Positions 1 to 8,271 of a stretch of 64,000 nt of DNA are shown here, in pieces. Origin of the DNA: CAMDHY01 sp046156265 (GTDB lineage: Bacteria; Pseudomonadota; Alphaproteobacteria; Rhizobiales; Segnochrobactraceae); contig NZ_JAWDIR010000022.1 in assembly GCF_046156265.1 (NCBI RefSeq), positions 372,001 through 436,000 of the forward strand, read 5' to 3'. A program made the translations under genes and the position numbers. The first letter of the stretch is position 1. Each line of letters begins with the position of its first letter. The notes beneath the pieces were generated by a model. The model was not told the origin of the DNA. It did not search any database and was given only the letters and a program-made list of their open reading frames with translations.

Positions 1-2
1 AT

Positions 3-317
3 TTCTCGCTGATCGAGGCCTCCGCGGACCTCGGCGCCGGGCCGGTCCGCACCTTCGTCCGCGTGGTGCTGCCGCAGATCCTGCCGGGCGTCGTCGCGGC
101 GGGGCTGCTCGCCTTCACCCTCTCCTTCGACGAGTTCATCATTGCCTACTTCACCGCCGGGCCGGGATCGGCCTCCACGACGCTGCCGATGCAGATCTAC
201 GCGATGATCCGCTTTGGCGTGACGCCCGAGATCAACGCGCTCGCCACCGTCGTGCTCGGCGTCAGCGTGTTCGCGCTGATCGTCGCCCAGCGCCTCGAGC
301 CGAGGGCGGTGCGATGA
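3..317 (+). CDS. ABC transporter permease, spermidine/putrescine type (partial, 5' end outside window)
   Basis: This is the C-terminal part of an inner-membrane permease of the PotB/PotC class. The visible frame carries the EAA loop (EASADLGAGP...LPQILPG) that docks on the ATPase, then a hydrophobic segment with the SFDEF motif common in PotC-like proteins, and a last membrane helix before the C-terminus. The stop overlaps the start of the next gene (ATGA), so the two are translationally coupled. Substrate cannot be read from this fragment; polyamine, opine or other small cations are family possibilities. The rest of the importer, including the binding protein, should lie just left of the window. 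Confidence 0.88.
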   Translation, partial: FSLIEASADLGAGPVRTFVRVVLPQILPGVVAAGLLAFTLSFDEFIIAYFTAGPGSASTTLPMQIYAMIRFGVTPEINALATVVLGVSVFALIVAQRLEPRAVR

Positions 318-1447
318 CCGCCGCGGTCCGGAACACCCTGCTCGCCGCCGAGAAGGTGGAAAAGCGCTTCGGCGGCGTCGTCGCCGTCGACGGCATCGAC
401 CTCGCGATCGCCGAGAACGAGTTCTTCGCTTTGCTCGGCCCGTCCGGCTGCGGCAAGACGACGTTGCTGCGGATGATCGCCGGGTTCGAGACGCCGACCG
501 CCGGGCGCCTGACGCTGGACGGCCGCGACATCACCACCGTGCCGCCGAACCGGCGGCCGGTGAACCTGATGTTCCAGTCCTACGCCCTCTTCCCGCACAT
601 GAGCGTCGAGGCGAACGTCGCCTACGGCCTGGAAGCGGAGGGAAGGCCGCGTGACGAGATTCGCCGCCGCGTCGGCGAGGTGCTCGAGCTCACCGTTCTG
701 GGCGAGCTTGCGAAGCGCCGCCCGCACGAGCTCTCCGGCGGCCAGCGCCAGCGCGTCGCGCTCGCCCGCGCCCTCGTCAAGAAGCCGCGCCTCCTCCTCC
801 TCGACGAGCCGCTGTCGGCGCTCGACCGGCGGCTGCGCGAGCAGATGCAGCTCGAACTGAAGCGGATGCGCTCGGACGTCGGCATCACCTTCGTGGTCGT
901 CACCCACGACCAGGAGGAGGCGCTGGTCATGGCCGACCGCATCGCCGTCCTCGACCGCGGCCGCATCGCCCAGCTCGGCAGCCCGCGCGACCTCTATGAC
1001 CGGCCGGAGAACCGCTTCACCGCCCGCTTCCTCGGCCAGATGAATTTCCTGGAGGGCAGCCTCGGCCCCGACGGGCTTGCTGTCGACGGCCTCGGACTCG
1101 TCCGTGGCGTCCGCCCGGCTGGCGCGAACGGTGCCGCCGGCATCGGCTGTGCCGCCTTCCGGCCGGAGCGCGTCGAGATCGGCGATGGCGGCACCGAGGT
1201 GGGTAATGGCTTCCAGGGCACCGTCGAGGCGATCGCCTATCACGGCAACAGCCAGTCGCTGATCGTCCGCCTCGATGGCGCCGCCGGCACCCGTATCGCC
1301 GTGTCGCGGTCGAGCACCGCCGCCGATGCCCGACCCGTCGCGAGCGGAGAGGCCGTGCGCCTCACTGTCCCGCCCGAACACGTCCGCCTGCTCGCCGGCG
1401 GACCCGACACCAGCGCCGCGGCGTCCGCCGAAGCGGACGCCCACTGA
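314..1447 (+). CDS. ABC transporter ATP-binding protein, PotA-like
   Basis: This is the ATPase of a spermidine/putrescine-type importer, 377 aa, the usual length. Walker A (GPSGCGKT) is at residues 42-49, the Q-loop glutamine near 88 (FQSY), the signature LSGGQ at 140-144, Walker B (LLLLDEP) near 160-166, and a switch histidine in VVVTHDQEEA. The region after about residue 240 is a TOBE-type regulatory domain. It begins inside the permease stop codon and ends 14 bp before the glycosyltransferase gene, so it links the importer to the downstream enzymes. Energises uptake of an unknown substrate. Confidence 0.93.
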   Translation: MTAAVRNTLLAAEKVEKRFGGVVAVDGIDLAIAENEFFALLGPSGCGKTTLLRMIAGFETPTAGRLTLDGRDITTVPPNRRPVNLMFQSYALFPHMSVEANVAYGLEAEGRPRDEIRRRVGEVLELTVLGELAKRRPHELSGGQRQRVALARALVKKPRLLLLDEPLSALDRRLREQMQLELKRMRSDVGITFVVVTHDQEEALVMADRIAVLDRGRIAQLGSPRDLYDRPENRFTARFLGQMNFLEGSLGPDGLAVDGLGLVRGVRPAGANGAAGIGCAAFRPERVEIGDGGTEVGNGFQGTVEAIAYHGNSQSLIVRLDGAAGTRIAVSRSSTAADARPVASGEAVRLTVPPEHVRLLAGGPDTSAAASAEADAH

Positions 1448-1461
1448 CGAAGGAGGCTCTG

Positions 1462-2751
1462 ATGGCCGAGAAGAAAGTCGTCGCGTTCTTTCCCGAGGCC
1501 GCCTTCGGGCCGGCGCTGAACTCCGTCGGCATCGCCCAGGCGACCGAGGCGCTCGGCCACCGCGCCGTGTTCTTCACGGCGCCCGACATGGCCGGCGTCT
1601 ATGCCGGCTACGGCTTCGAGGAGCACATCGTGCCGATGTCGGCGCCGATGCCGGCCGAGGAGGTCGCCGCCTACTGGCAGACCTTCATCGACGGCCACAT
1701 CCCGAACTTCAACAAGACGCCCTACGAGCAGATCGACACCTATGTGAAGGACTGCTGGGACGCGATCGTCGAGACCGCCGTGTGGGCGCAGAAGAGCCTG
1801 CCCGACGTGCTCGCCAAGGTGAAGCCCGACATCGTCTGCGTCGACAACGTCATCCTGTTTCCGGCGATCAAGCAGTACGGCAAGCCGTGGGTCCGCATCA
1901 TCTCGTGCAGCGAGAACGAGATCCCCGACGCCGACATCCCGCCGCACCTGTCCGGCTGCAGCGAGACCGACAAGGCCGGCTTCAAGGCCTTCGAGGAGCG
2001 ATTCAACGAGGTCGTGGGCCCGATCCACGCCCGCTTCAACGACTTCCTGGCGGAAAACGGCGAGAAGCCCTACCCGCTCGGCGAGTTCTTCGAGGCCTCG
2101 CCGTACCTCAACCTGCTGCTCTATCCCGAGCCGGTGAAGTTCAAGCGCCGCCACCCCCTCGATCCGGAGCGCTTCCAGTACCTCGAGGGCTGCGTCCGCA
2201 AGGAGGCCGCCTACACGGTGCCGACCTTCAAGGAAAACAACGACAAGCCGCTCGTCTACGTCTCGTTCGGCTCGCTCGGCTGCGGCGACACCGCCACCCT
2301 GAAGCGCCTCGTCGCCGCACTCGGCAAGCTGCCGGTGAAGGCGCTCGTCAATGTCGGCGGCTATGTCGACGAGTACACCGACGTGCCCGGCAACGTCATC
2401 GTCGACAAGTGGTTTCCGCAGCCTTCGGTGATCCCGCTCGCTGACGCCGTCATCCACCACGGCGGCAACAACACGTTCACCGAGTGCCTCTATTTCGGCA
2501 AGCCGGCGATCGTCATGCCCTACGTCTGGGACGGCCACGACAACGCCACCCGAGTCGAGGAGACCGGCCACGGCCTAAAGATGCACCGCGGCGACTGGAC
2601 CGACGCCGAGCTCGGCGCTGCCCTCGACCGCCTCCTCACCGATCCCGCCATGGCCGCGAAGCTGAAGGCGACCGCCGCCCACATGCAGGGCCGCCACGGC
2701 CCCACGAAGGCCGCGCAGCTGATCGACCAGCTCGTCAAGGAGCACGCATGA
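1462..2751 (+). CDS. GT1-fold glycosyltransferase (UGT/MGT-like), catalytic His apparently missing
   Basis: This 429 aa protein has the two-domain GT-B layout of UDP-glucuronosyl/macrolide glycosyltransferases. The C-terminal nucleotide-sugar site is clear: HHGGNNTFTE near residues 332-341, then P-x4-DGHDNA, matching the family pattern HxGxNS/T-xxE ... P ... DQ. At the N-terminus, where GT1 enzymes carry the catalytic His (GHxNP), this protein reads FGPALNS, so the base is replaced by Pro by eye alignment. The start follows a strong AGGAGG. It overlaps the first cupin gene by 4 bp. It may act on a compound imported by the upstream ABC system, or bind a nucleotide sugar without catalysis. The acceptor is unknown. 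Confidence 0.8.
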   Translation: MAEKKVVAFFPEAAFGPALNSVGIAQATEALGHRAVFFTAPDMAGVYAGYGFEEHIVPMSAPMPAEEVAAYWQTFIDGHIPNFNKTPYEQIDTYVKDCWDAIVETAVWAQKSLPDVLAKVKPDIVCVDNVILFPAIKQYGKPWVRIISCSENEIPDADIPPHLSGCSETDKAGFKAFEERFNEVVGPIHARFNDFLAENGEKPYPLGEFFEASPYLNLLLYPEPVKFKRRHPLDPERFQYLEGCVRKEAAYTVPTFKENNDKPLVYVSFGSLGCGDTATLKRLVAALGKLPVKALVNVGGYVDEYTDVPGNVIVDKWFPQPSVIPLADAVIHHGGNNTFTECLYFGKPAIVMPYVWDGHDNATRVEETGHGLKMHRGDWTDAELGAALDRLLTDPAMAAKLKATAAHMQGRHGPTKAAQLIDQLVKEHA

Positions 2752-3473
2752 GCTTCCACCTCACCTCGACCGCGCCGCATGTGACGCACGCCTCCACCAT
2801 CGACGACGACCTCGTCGATTGGGGCGTGCAGCCGGATGCGGTCGAGGGCGTCTCGAAGAGCCGAGGCCGGCTGCTGCACAAGGGCCCGGGCAACCGGCCC
2901 GAGGTCGGGCTGTGGCGCTGCACGCCCGGCCGCTGGCGCCTCGCCTTCCCCGCCGACGAGCTCGTCCACTTCACCAAGGGCCGCGCCGTCTACCGCGGCG
3001 ACAACGGCGAGGTGATCGAGGTCGGCCCCGGCACCGTCGTCCACTTCAAGGAAGGCTGGGCCGGCGAGGCGGAAGTGACCGAGACGATCTTCACCACCTA
3101 CATGCTGAGTGAGGGCGGCCCCGCCACCGGCCCGACGCCGGTGCTGCGCGAACCGGCCACCGTGCCGGCGGCCAAGGACTGGGGCGTCATCCCGACGATG
3201 CTCGAGGGGGAATCCCGCACCTCCGGCATCCTGCTGTCGCGCGAGCCGAACGGCGACGCCGAGACCGGAATCTGGATCTGCACGCCCGGCCGCTGGGCCT
3301 GCCACGTCACCAAGGACGAGTACTGTCACTTCCTGTCCGGCCGCTGCACCTACGTGCACGAGAGCGGCGAAGTCATCGAGATCGAGCCGGACACGCTCGC
3401 CTTCTTCCCGCAGGGCTGGACCGGCGTCTGCACGGTCCACGAGACCGTGCGCAAGGTCTACATGATCCGCTGA
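2748..3473 (+). CDS. bicupin protein, Cupin_3-like (copy 1)
   Basis: This 241 aa protein consists of two cupin repeats. Each half contains W-x-CTPGRW, an E-Y/L-C/V-HF segment, a G-R-x-x-Y turn, a GEVIEI/V-x-P-x-T segment and a final FKEGW or FPQGW block, which is the pattern of the Cupin_3 (DUF861) family. The ATG overlaps the stop of the glycosyltransferase gene. A close paralogue follows 8 bp downstream. Relatives include ureidoglycine aminohydrolase-type and ethanolamine-utilisation EutQ-type proteins, but substrate cannot be deduced. The protein is probably a cytosolic metal-dependent enzyme or small-molecule binder. Start chosen at the ATGA overlap. Confidence 0.85.
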   Translation: MSFHLTSTAPHVTHASTIDDDLVDWGVQPDAVEGVSKSRGRLLHKGPGNRPEVGLWRCTPGRWRLAFPADELVHFTKGRAVYRGDNGEVIEVGPGTVVHFKEGWAGEAEVTETIFTTYMLSEGGPATGPTPVLREPATVPAAKDWGVIPTMLEGESRTSGILLSREPNGDAETGIWICTPGRWACHVTKDEYCHFLSGRCTYVHESGEVIEIEPDTLAFFPQGWTGVCTVHETVRKVYMIR

Positions 3474-3481
3474 CCCGCCCG

Positions 3482-4204
3482 ATGACCCTCCACCTCGCCT
3501 CCACCGCCCCGCACGTCCATGCCGCGTCGAGCTTCGACGCGGACATGGTCGACTGGGCGGGCCACCAGCACCCGCTCGACGGGCGCTCGCGCAATCGCGG
3601 GCGGCTCCTGTTCAAGGGCGAGGACGGGCTGCCGGAGGCGGGCATCTGGCGGGCGACGCCGGGCTCGTGGCGGCCGATGCTGCCGGCCGACGAGCTCTGC
3701 TACTTCACCGCCGGCCGCGCCACCTACCGGTCCGACGGCGGCGAGGTGATCGAGATCACCCCCGGCACCCTCGTCCACTTCAAGGAAGGCTGGCAGGGCG
3801 AGGCGGAGATCACCGAGACGATCTTCGTCACCTACATGTTTTCCGAAGGCGGCCCCGCCACCGCCACCCCCGTGCTGCGCGACCCAGCGACGCTCACGGG
3901 GCTCGAGGACTGGGGCGTCGTGCCGACGATGATCACCGGCACCTCGAAGGTGTCGGGCCTCGTGCTCTCCGCCGAGCCCGACGGCCGCGCCGAGAGCGGC
4001 GTCTGGGCCTGCACGCCGGGCAAATGGCGCTGCACCGTGACGAGCGACGAGTTCTGCCACTTCCTCGCGGGCCGGGCGACCTACGTCCACGACAGCGGCG
4101 ACGTCATCGAGATCGCCCCGGACACCGCCGCCTTCTTCCCGCGCGGCTGGACCGGCACCTGCACCGTCCACCAGCCGGTGCGCAAGATCTACCTGATCCG
4201 CTGA
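3482..4204 (+). CDS. bicupin protein, Cupin_3-like (copy 2)
   Basis: This 240 aa protein is collinear with the preceding bicupin: the same opening (LASTAPHVHAAS versus LTSTAPHVTHAS), the same spacing of the two cupin halves, and the same ending (VRKIYLIR versus VRKVYMIR). It is clearly a tandem duplicate that has since diverged. The gene sits 8 bp after copy 1 and 6 bp before the aldehyde dehydrogenase, in one transcription unit. The pair may form a heteromer or act on related intermediates; the sequence does not decide this. Confidence 0.85.
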   Translation: MTLHLASTAPHVHAASSFDADMVDWAGHQHPLDGRSRNRGRLLFKGEDGLPEAGIWRATPGSWRPMLPADELCYFTAGRATYRSDGGEVIEITPGTLVHFKEGWQGEAEITETIFVTYMFSEGGPATATPVLRDPATLTGLEDWGVVPTMITGTSKVSGLVLSAEPDGRAESGVWACTPGKWRCTVTSDEFCHFLAGRATYVHDSGDVIEIAPDTAAFFPRGWTGTCTVHQPVRKIYLIR

Positions 4205-4210
4205 GGACCC

Positions 4211-5704
4211 ATGATCCGCCTCGAACCCTGCTGCCCGGCCCACTTCCTCGGCGGCGCCCTCGCACCCGCCGCCGGTGAACCGCGCACCGTCGTCAACCCG
4301 TCGACGCTCGAGACCGTCGGCCGCATCGCCGAGGCGACCGAGGCCGAGATCGAGGCGGCGCTGTCGGCCGCCGAGGCGGCGCGCCCCGGCTGGGCCGGCC
4401 TCGACGCCAAGGCCCGCGCCCGCCACCTGCACGCCATCGCCCAGTCGATCGAGACCGCCGACCACACCGAGGTCGCCCGGCTCATGACGCTCGAGATGGG
4501 CAAGCCTTACCCTGAAGCCATCGGCGAGATCGCCAATGTTGGCTCGGTTTTCCGCTACTTCGCCGAGATGGCGCGCGACGAGGCCGGCCGGGTCGCTGGC
4601 CCGATCCAGCCGGGGTCGTTCCAGTATTCGCGCGAGTTCCCCTACGGCATCAGCGTCCACGTCGTCCCCTACAACTTCCCGATCCTGCTGATGGCGTGGA
4701 CGGTCGCGGCTTCGCTCGCCGCCGGCAACGTCGCGATCATCAAGCCGGCCGAGGCGACGACGCTCTGCACGCTGGCCTTCATGCGCCACTTCGCCGGCCT
4801 GCCGGCGGGCGTTGTCGGCTGCCTCGCCGGCGGGGCCGACGTCGGCCGGGCGCTGGTGGAGAGCGACCGCACCCACGTCGTCGCCTTCACCGGCTCGGTC
4901 GGGGTCGCCCGTGCGGTGGCGACCGCCTGCGCGGCGCGGCTGAAGCCGTGCGTCATCGAGGCCGGCGGCAACGACGCCCTGATCGTCACCGACCACGGCC
5001 CGCTCGACGTCGCGGTCGCCGGCACGGTGACGGCGGCCTTCCACCTCTCCGGCCAGATCTGCACCTCGGCCGAGCGCATCATCGTCCACGCCGCCGTCCA
5101 CGACGAATTCGTCGAGAAGCTCGTCACGGCGGCGAAGGCGCTGCGCGTCGGCGACGGCCTCGGCCACAACGAGATCGGCCCGCTGGTCTCGGAGGCGGCG
5201 CGCGCGAAGGTGATCCGTCTCGTCGACGACGCCGTCGCCAAGGGTGCCCGCATCGAGACCGGCGGCCGCATCCCCGAGGCCGCCGGCCCCGGCTGGTTCT
5301 ACGAGCCGACGGTCATCACCGGCGTCACCGACGCGATGGCCATCTCGCGCGAGGAGCTGTTCGGCCCCGTCGCGGCGATCCGCAAGGTGGCGAGCTTCGA
5401 CGAGGCGATCGCGGTGGCGAACCGGTCGGAGTTCGGCCTCGGTGCCTCCGTCTTCACCACAGAGCTGTCCGAGGCGATGCGGGCGGTGGACGAGATCGAG
5501 GCCGGTATGGTGTGGGTGAACAACCCCCTCGTCGACAACGACGCCCTGCCCTTCGGCGGCTGGAAGACCTCCGGCCTCGGCCGGGCGCTCGGCCGCGAGG
5601 GCCTTTCCGCCTTCCGCCGCTCCAAGATGGCGATCGTCGATCCGGTGCCGAAGATCCATGACTGGTGGTACCCCTACCCGGACGACGTCTTCTACCGCGG
5701 TTGA
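4211..5704 (+). CDS. NAD(P)-dependent aldehyde dehydrogenase
   Basis: This 497 aa protein is a complete member of the ALDH superfamily. It oxidises an aldehyde to the acid. The general base Glu is at residue 250 (in VIEAGGND) and the catalytic Cys at 284 (in GQICTS), with the normal spacing of 34. The coenzyme motif FTGSVG lies just before. The C-terminal half has the usual EELFGPV and LPFGGWKTSG motifs. The family's ELGG motif reads EAGG here. Context (Pot-type importer, cupins, saccharopine-dehydrogenase-like gene) suggests an aldehyde arising from an amine or amino-acid derivative, but this is inference. Confidence 0.92.
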   Translation: MIRLEPCCPAHFLGGALAPAAGEPRTVVNPSTLETVGRIAEATEAEIEAALSAAEAARPGWAGLDAKARARHLHAIAQSIETADHTEVARLMTLEMGKPYPEAIGEIANVGSVFRYFAEMARDEAGRVAGPIQPGSFQYSREFPYGISVHVVPYNFPILLMAWTVAASLAAGNVAIIKPAEATTLCTLAFMRHFAGLPAGVVGCLAGGADVGRALVESDRTHVVAFTGSVGVARAVATACAARLKPCVIEAGGNDALIVTDHGPLDVAVAGTVTAAFHLSGQICTSAERIIVHAAVHDEFVEKLVTAAKALRVGDGLGHNEIGPLVSEAARAKVIRLVDDAVAKGARIETGGRIPEAAGPGWFYEPTVITGVTDAMAISREELFGPVAAIRKVASFDEAIAVANRSEFGLGASVFTTELSEAMRAVDEIEAGMVWVNNPLVDNDALPFGGWKTSGLGRALGREGLSAFRRSKMAIVDPVPKIHDWWYPYPDDVFYRG

Positions 5705-5757
5705 CCGAATGCCCTCGCCGCCCTCCGTTACCTGAGCCTTTCGAAGCGAGACGTCCC

Positions 5758-6975
5758 ATGAACATCCTGATCCTCGGCGGCGCCGGCATGATGAGCGCCG
5801 GCACCGCCCGCGACCTGCTCTCCGAGCTGTCGCCCGGCGTCGCCCGCATCGTCGCCGCCGACGCCAGCGCCGACCGCCTCGCCGCGCTGAAGGCCGCGCT
5901 GCCCGACCCGCGGCTCGAAACCCGCACCGTCGACGTCACCGACGAGGCCGCCATCGCGGCGCTGCTGGCCGACTGCGACCTCTGCATCAACGGCGTGCCG
6001 ACCTTCGCCGGCCTGCAGATGGCGATCTTCGAGGCCTGCCTGAAGGCCGGCCGCGCCTATGCCGACTATGGCGGCATGGGCGTCTACACCGTGAAGCAGA
6101 AGGCCTGGCACGCCCGCTTCGTCGACGCCGGCGTCACCGCCGTCATCGGCCTCGGCGCCGATCCGGGTCTGTCGAACCTGATCTGCCGCGCCGCCGCCGA
6201 CCGGCTCGACCAGATCACCTCGATCAACCTCTACTGGACCGCGACCCGTCTCGGCCCGCCCTCGCCGGTGCTGATGCCGCCCTATTCGGTGTCGACGGTG
6301 CTCGCCGAGTTCGCCAACACCTCGCAGCAGTTCATCAACGGCCGCCTCGTCGAAGTGCCGCCGCAGTCCGGCGCCGAGACGCTCGACCTGCCCGCCCCGT
6401 TCGGCCGCACCACCTTCATCCACACCCAGCATTCGGAGCCGCTGACGGTGCCGTTCGCCAAAGGCATCGCCGAGAAGGGCATCCAGGAGTTCACCTGGAA
6501 GCTCGCGCTGCCGGCCGCCGACCAGTCCGCCTGGATCGGCCTCGTGCAGGCCGGCTTCGGCGACTTCGACACGCCGGTCACCGTCCGCGCCGACGGCGCG
6601 CCGGGCACGAAGGCAACCGTCAAGCCGCTCGACGTGCTGTCGGCCGTGATCGACCGCAACATCGGCGCCCACGCCGGCCAGATCCCTGACGCTGAGGGCC
6701 ACGAGCTCCACATGGCCGTCGGCCGGGGCCTGAAGGACGGCAAGCCCACCACCGTCATCGTCACCGTGCTCGGCAAGCCCGACCCGCTCTATGACGGCTA
6801 CATCGACGCCGGCACCTCGATGAACATGTCGATCGCCGCCCAGCAGATCCTGAAGAATCCGCTGAACCCCGGCGTCTGGGCAGCGGAGGAGTACTTCGAC
6901 GTCGACGCCTACCTCGCCGAGGTCCGCCGCCGGAAGTTCACGGTCGAGATCGAGACGACGACGCGCGAGGCGTGA
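5758..6975 (+). CDS. saccharopine dehydrogenase family NAD(P)-binding protein
   Basis: This 405 aa protein starts with a Rossmann dinucleotide site (LILGGAGMMSAG) and continues with features of the saccharopine/carboxynorspermidine dehydrogenase family: VDVTDEAAI, CINGVPTF, the Y-A-D-Y-G segment and GLGADPGLSNL. Members form or cleave secondary amines between an amino acid and an aldehyde or keto acid. ATG at 5758 is chosen over an upstream in-frame start because the core begins there. It is the last enzyme of the packed + strand run and lies 53 bp after the ALDH. A role in splitting an opine-like or carboxyamine substrate, with the ALDH removing the aldehyde, would fit but is unproven. Confidence 0.85.
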   Translation: MNILILGGAGMMSAGTARDLLSELSPGVARIVAADASADRLAALKAALPDPRLETRTVDVTDEAAIAALLADCDLCINGVPTFAGLQMAIFEACLKAGRAYADYGGMGVYTVKQKAWHARFVDAGVTAVIGLGADPGLSNLICRAAADRLDQITSINLYWTATRLGPPSPVLMPPYSVSTVLAEFANTSQQFINGRLVEVPPQSGAETLDLPAPFGRTTFIHTQHSEPLTVPFAKGIAEKGIQEFTWKLALPAADQSAWIGLVQAGFGDFDTPVTVRADGAPGTKATVKPLDVLSAVIDRNIGAHAGQIPDAEGHELHMAVGRGLKDGKPTTVIVTVLGKPDPLYDGYIDAGTSMNMSIAAQQILKNPLNPGVWAAEEYFDVDAYLAEVRRRKFTVEIETTTREA

Positions 6976-6982
6976 GTTCTTG

Positions 6983-7157
6983 ACCCTCCCCCTGTGGGAG
7001 GGTCGGGCCGCGTCAGCGGACCGGGGAGGGCCGCCGATGGCGCAGCCGTCGGCGGGCGACGGTTCCGAAAATTCAGGCGCCGCACCGCCGCGCTCGCGCG
7101 CGGCGGCCCCCTCCGGCGGGCAAAGCCCGCCACCTCCCCCGCAAGGGGGGGAGGGTT
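6983..7157. repeat. intergenic palindromic repeat-like element
   Basis: The 259-bp gap after the saccharopine-dehydrogenase-like gene begins with CCCTCCCCC-tgt-GGGAGGG and ends with CCTCCCCCGC-aag-GGGGGGAGG, joined by GC-rich self-complementary DNA such as GGCGGGC-aaa-GCCCGCC. This is the look of the dispersed CCCTCCCC-type intergenic elements common in Hyphomicrobiales chromosomes. Only one copy is evident in the window. It may also act as a transcription terminator for the upstream operon; no T-run follows it. Confidence 0.5.
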
Positions 7158-7234
7158 AACACCCCCTTGCACCCACGCTGCCCCCGGCACGATAAGGAGC
7201 ACCGCCCCCTTCTCCCGCCCGAGGCACCGCTTCG

Positions 7235-8179
7235 ATGACGATTGCCGGCCATACCGAGGACGACGGCCTGACGCGCTACGCCGCGCTCGCCCGCCAGATC
7301 CTCGACGCCGCCGAGGCCGAGGGCTGGCCGACCGGCCACCGCCTCGCCGAGCCCAGGCTCGCCGAGCGCTTGTCGGTATCGCGGACGCCGGTGAGGAAGG
7401 CGCTCGAGCTGCTCGAACGCTGCGGCCTCGCCCGGCGCTCCGAGAAGGGCGGGCTCGAGCTCGCCGCCGAGCCGGGCTCGCCCGGCTTCGACCGGTCCCG
7501 CCTGCCGGGTTCCGCCACCGAGGAGTTCGCCCGCACCCTCGTCGCCGAGCACTTCGCGGGGCTCGTCGGCGAGCAGATCACCCAGGCCGAGCTCGCCGCC
7601 CGCTATGGCCTGCCGCGCGCCGCCGCCCTCGAGGTGCTGGAGGCGCTGCGTCGCGACGGCGTGGTCGAGCGCTCCGAGGGCCACCACTGGCTGTTCACGC
7701 CCGGCCTCGTCGACGACGCCTCCTTCGCCGAGAGTACGCGCTACCGCATCCTGATCGAGCCCGCGGCGCTGGCCGAGCCGGGCTTTTCCCCCAATCCGAA
7801 CCGGCTGGAGGCGCTGCGCCGCCAGCACGCCGCTGTCCTCGCCGAGGACCCGTCGGTGCCGCCACGCCTCGGCGAACTGATGGAGCTCGACGCCGAGTTC
7901 CACGCCTTCCTCGGCGACTCCTCCGGCAACCGCTTCCTCGCCGCGGCGATCCGCCAGCACACGGAGCTCCGCCGCGTCGGCGAGTATCACCGCCAGGCGA
8001 TGCGCGACCGTGTGCACGAGGTCTTCGCCGAGCACCTCGCCATCCTCGACGCCATCGCGGCGGGCGACCTCGCCGGCGCGGCGGCCCGCCTCAAGGCCCA
8101 CCTCGAAGCCGGCCTCGACCGCCGCCCGGCATTCGACAAGGTCCGGGCCCTGGCGTTCCGTCGCCTGACGCGGCGGTAA
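7235..8179 (+). CDS. GntR/FCD-family transcriptional regulator with two winged-helix segments
   Basis: This 314 aa protein begins with a GntR-type winged helix (LAEPRLAERLSVSRTPVRKA, about residues 35-55, followed by ALELLERCGLARR). A second, similar segment follows at about residues 108-150 (QITQAELAARYGLPRAAALEVLEALRRDGVVER). The C-terminal part is an FCD-like all-helical effector domain (ELMELDAEFHAFLGDSSGN ... EHLAILDAIAAGD). Canonical FadR/FCD regulators have one HTH and are about 230 aa, so this is a longer double-HTH form. It is probably the regulator of the preceding catabolic-looking operon. The effector is unknown. Confidence 0.87.
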   Translation: MTIAGHTEDDGLTRYAALARQILDAAEAEGWPTGHRLAEPRLAERLSVSRTPVRKALELLERCGLARRSEKGGLELAAEPGSPGFDRSRLPGSATEEFARTLVAEHFAGLVGEQITQAELAARYGLPRAAALEVLEALRRDGVVERSEGHHWLFTPGLVDDASFAESTRYRILIEPAALAEPGFSPNPNRLEALRRQHAAVLAEDPSVPPRLGELMELDAEFHAFLGDSSGNRFLAAAIRQHTELRRVGEYHRQAMRDRVHEVFAEHLAILDAIAAGDLAGAAARLKAHLEAGLDRRPAFDKVRALAFRRLTRR

Positions 8180-8271
8180 TGGCCTTTCCTGCCTCGGGCA
8201 GCGCAAGCCTCTCGAGTTGACGAGGAGCCGGAGCCGATCCGAAGCGCCATCCCGTGCCCGACCCGACGGCG

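Noticed and set aside
197..1444. 415-codon open frame on the - strand
   Set aside because: Antisense to the ABC ATPase, which has all catalytic motifs.
3458..5659. 733-codon open frame on the - strand
   Set aside because: Antisense to the bicupin and ALDH genes, which have clear motifs; the product is low-complexity.
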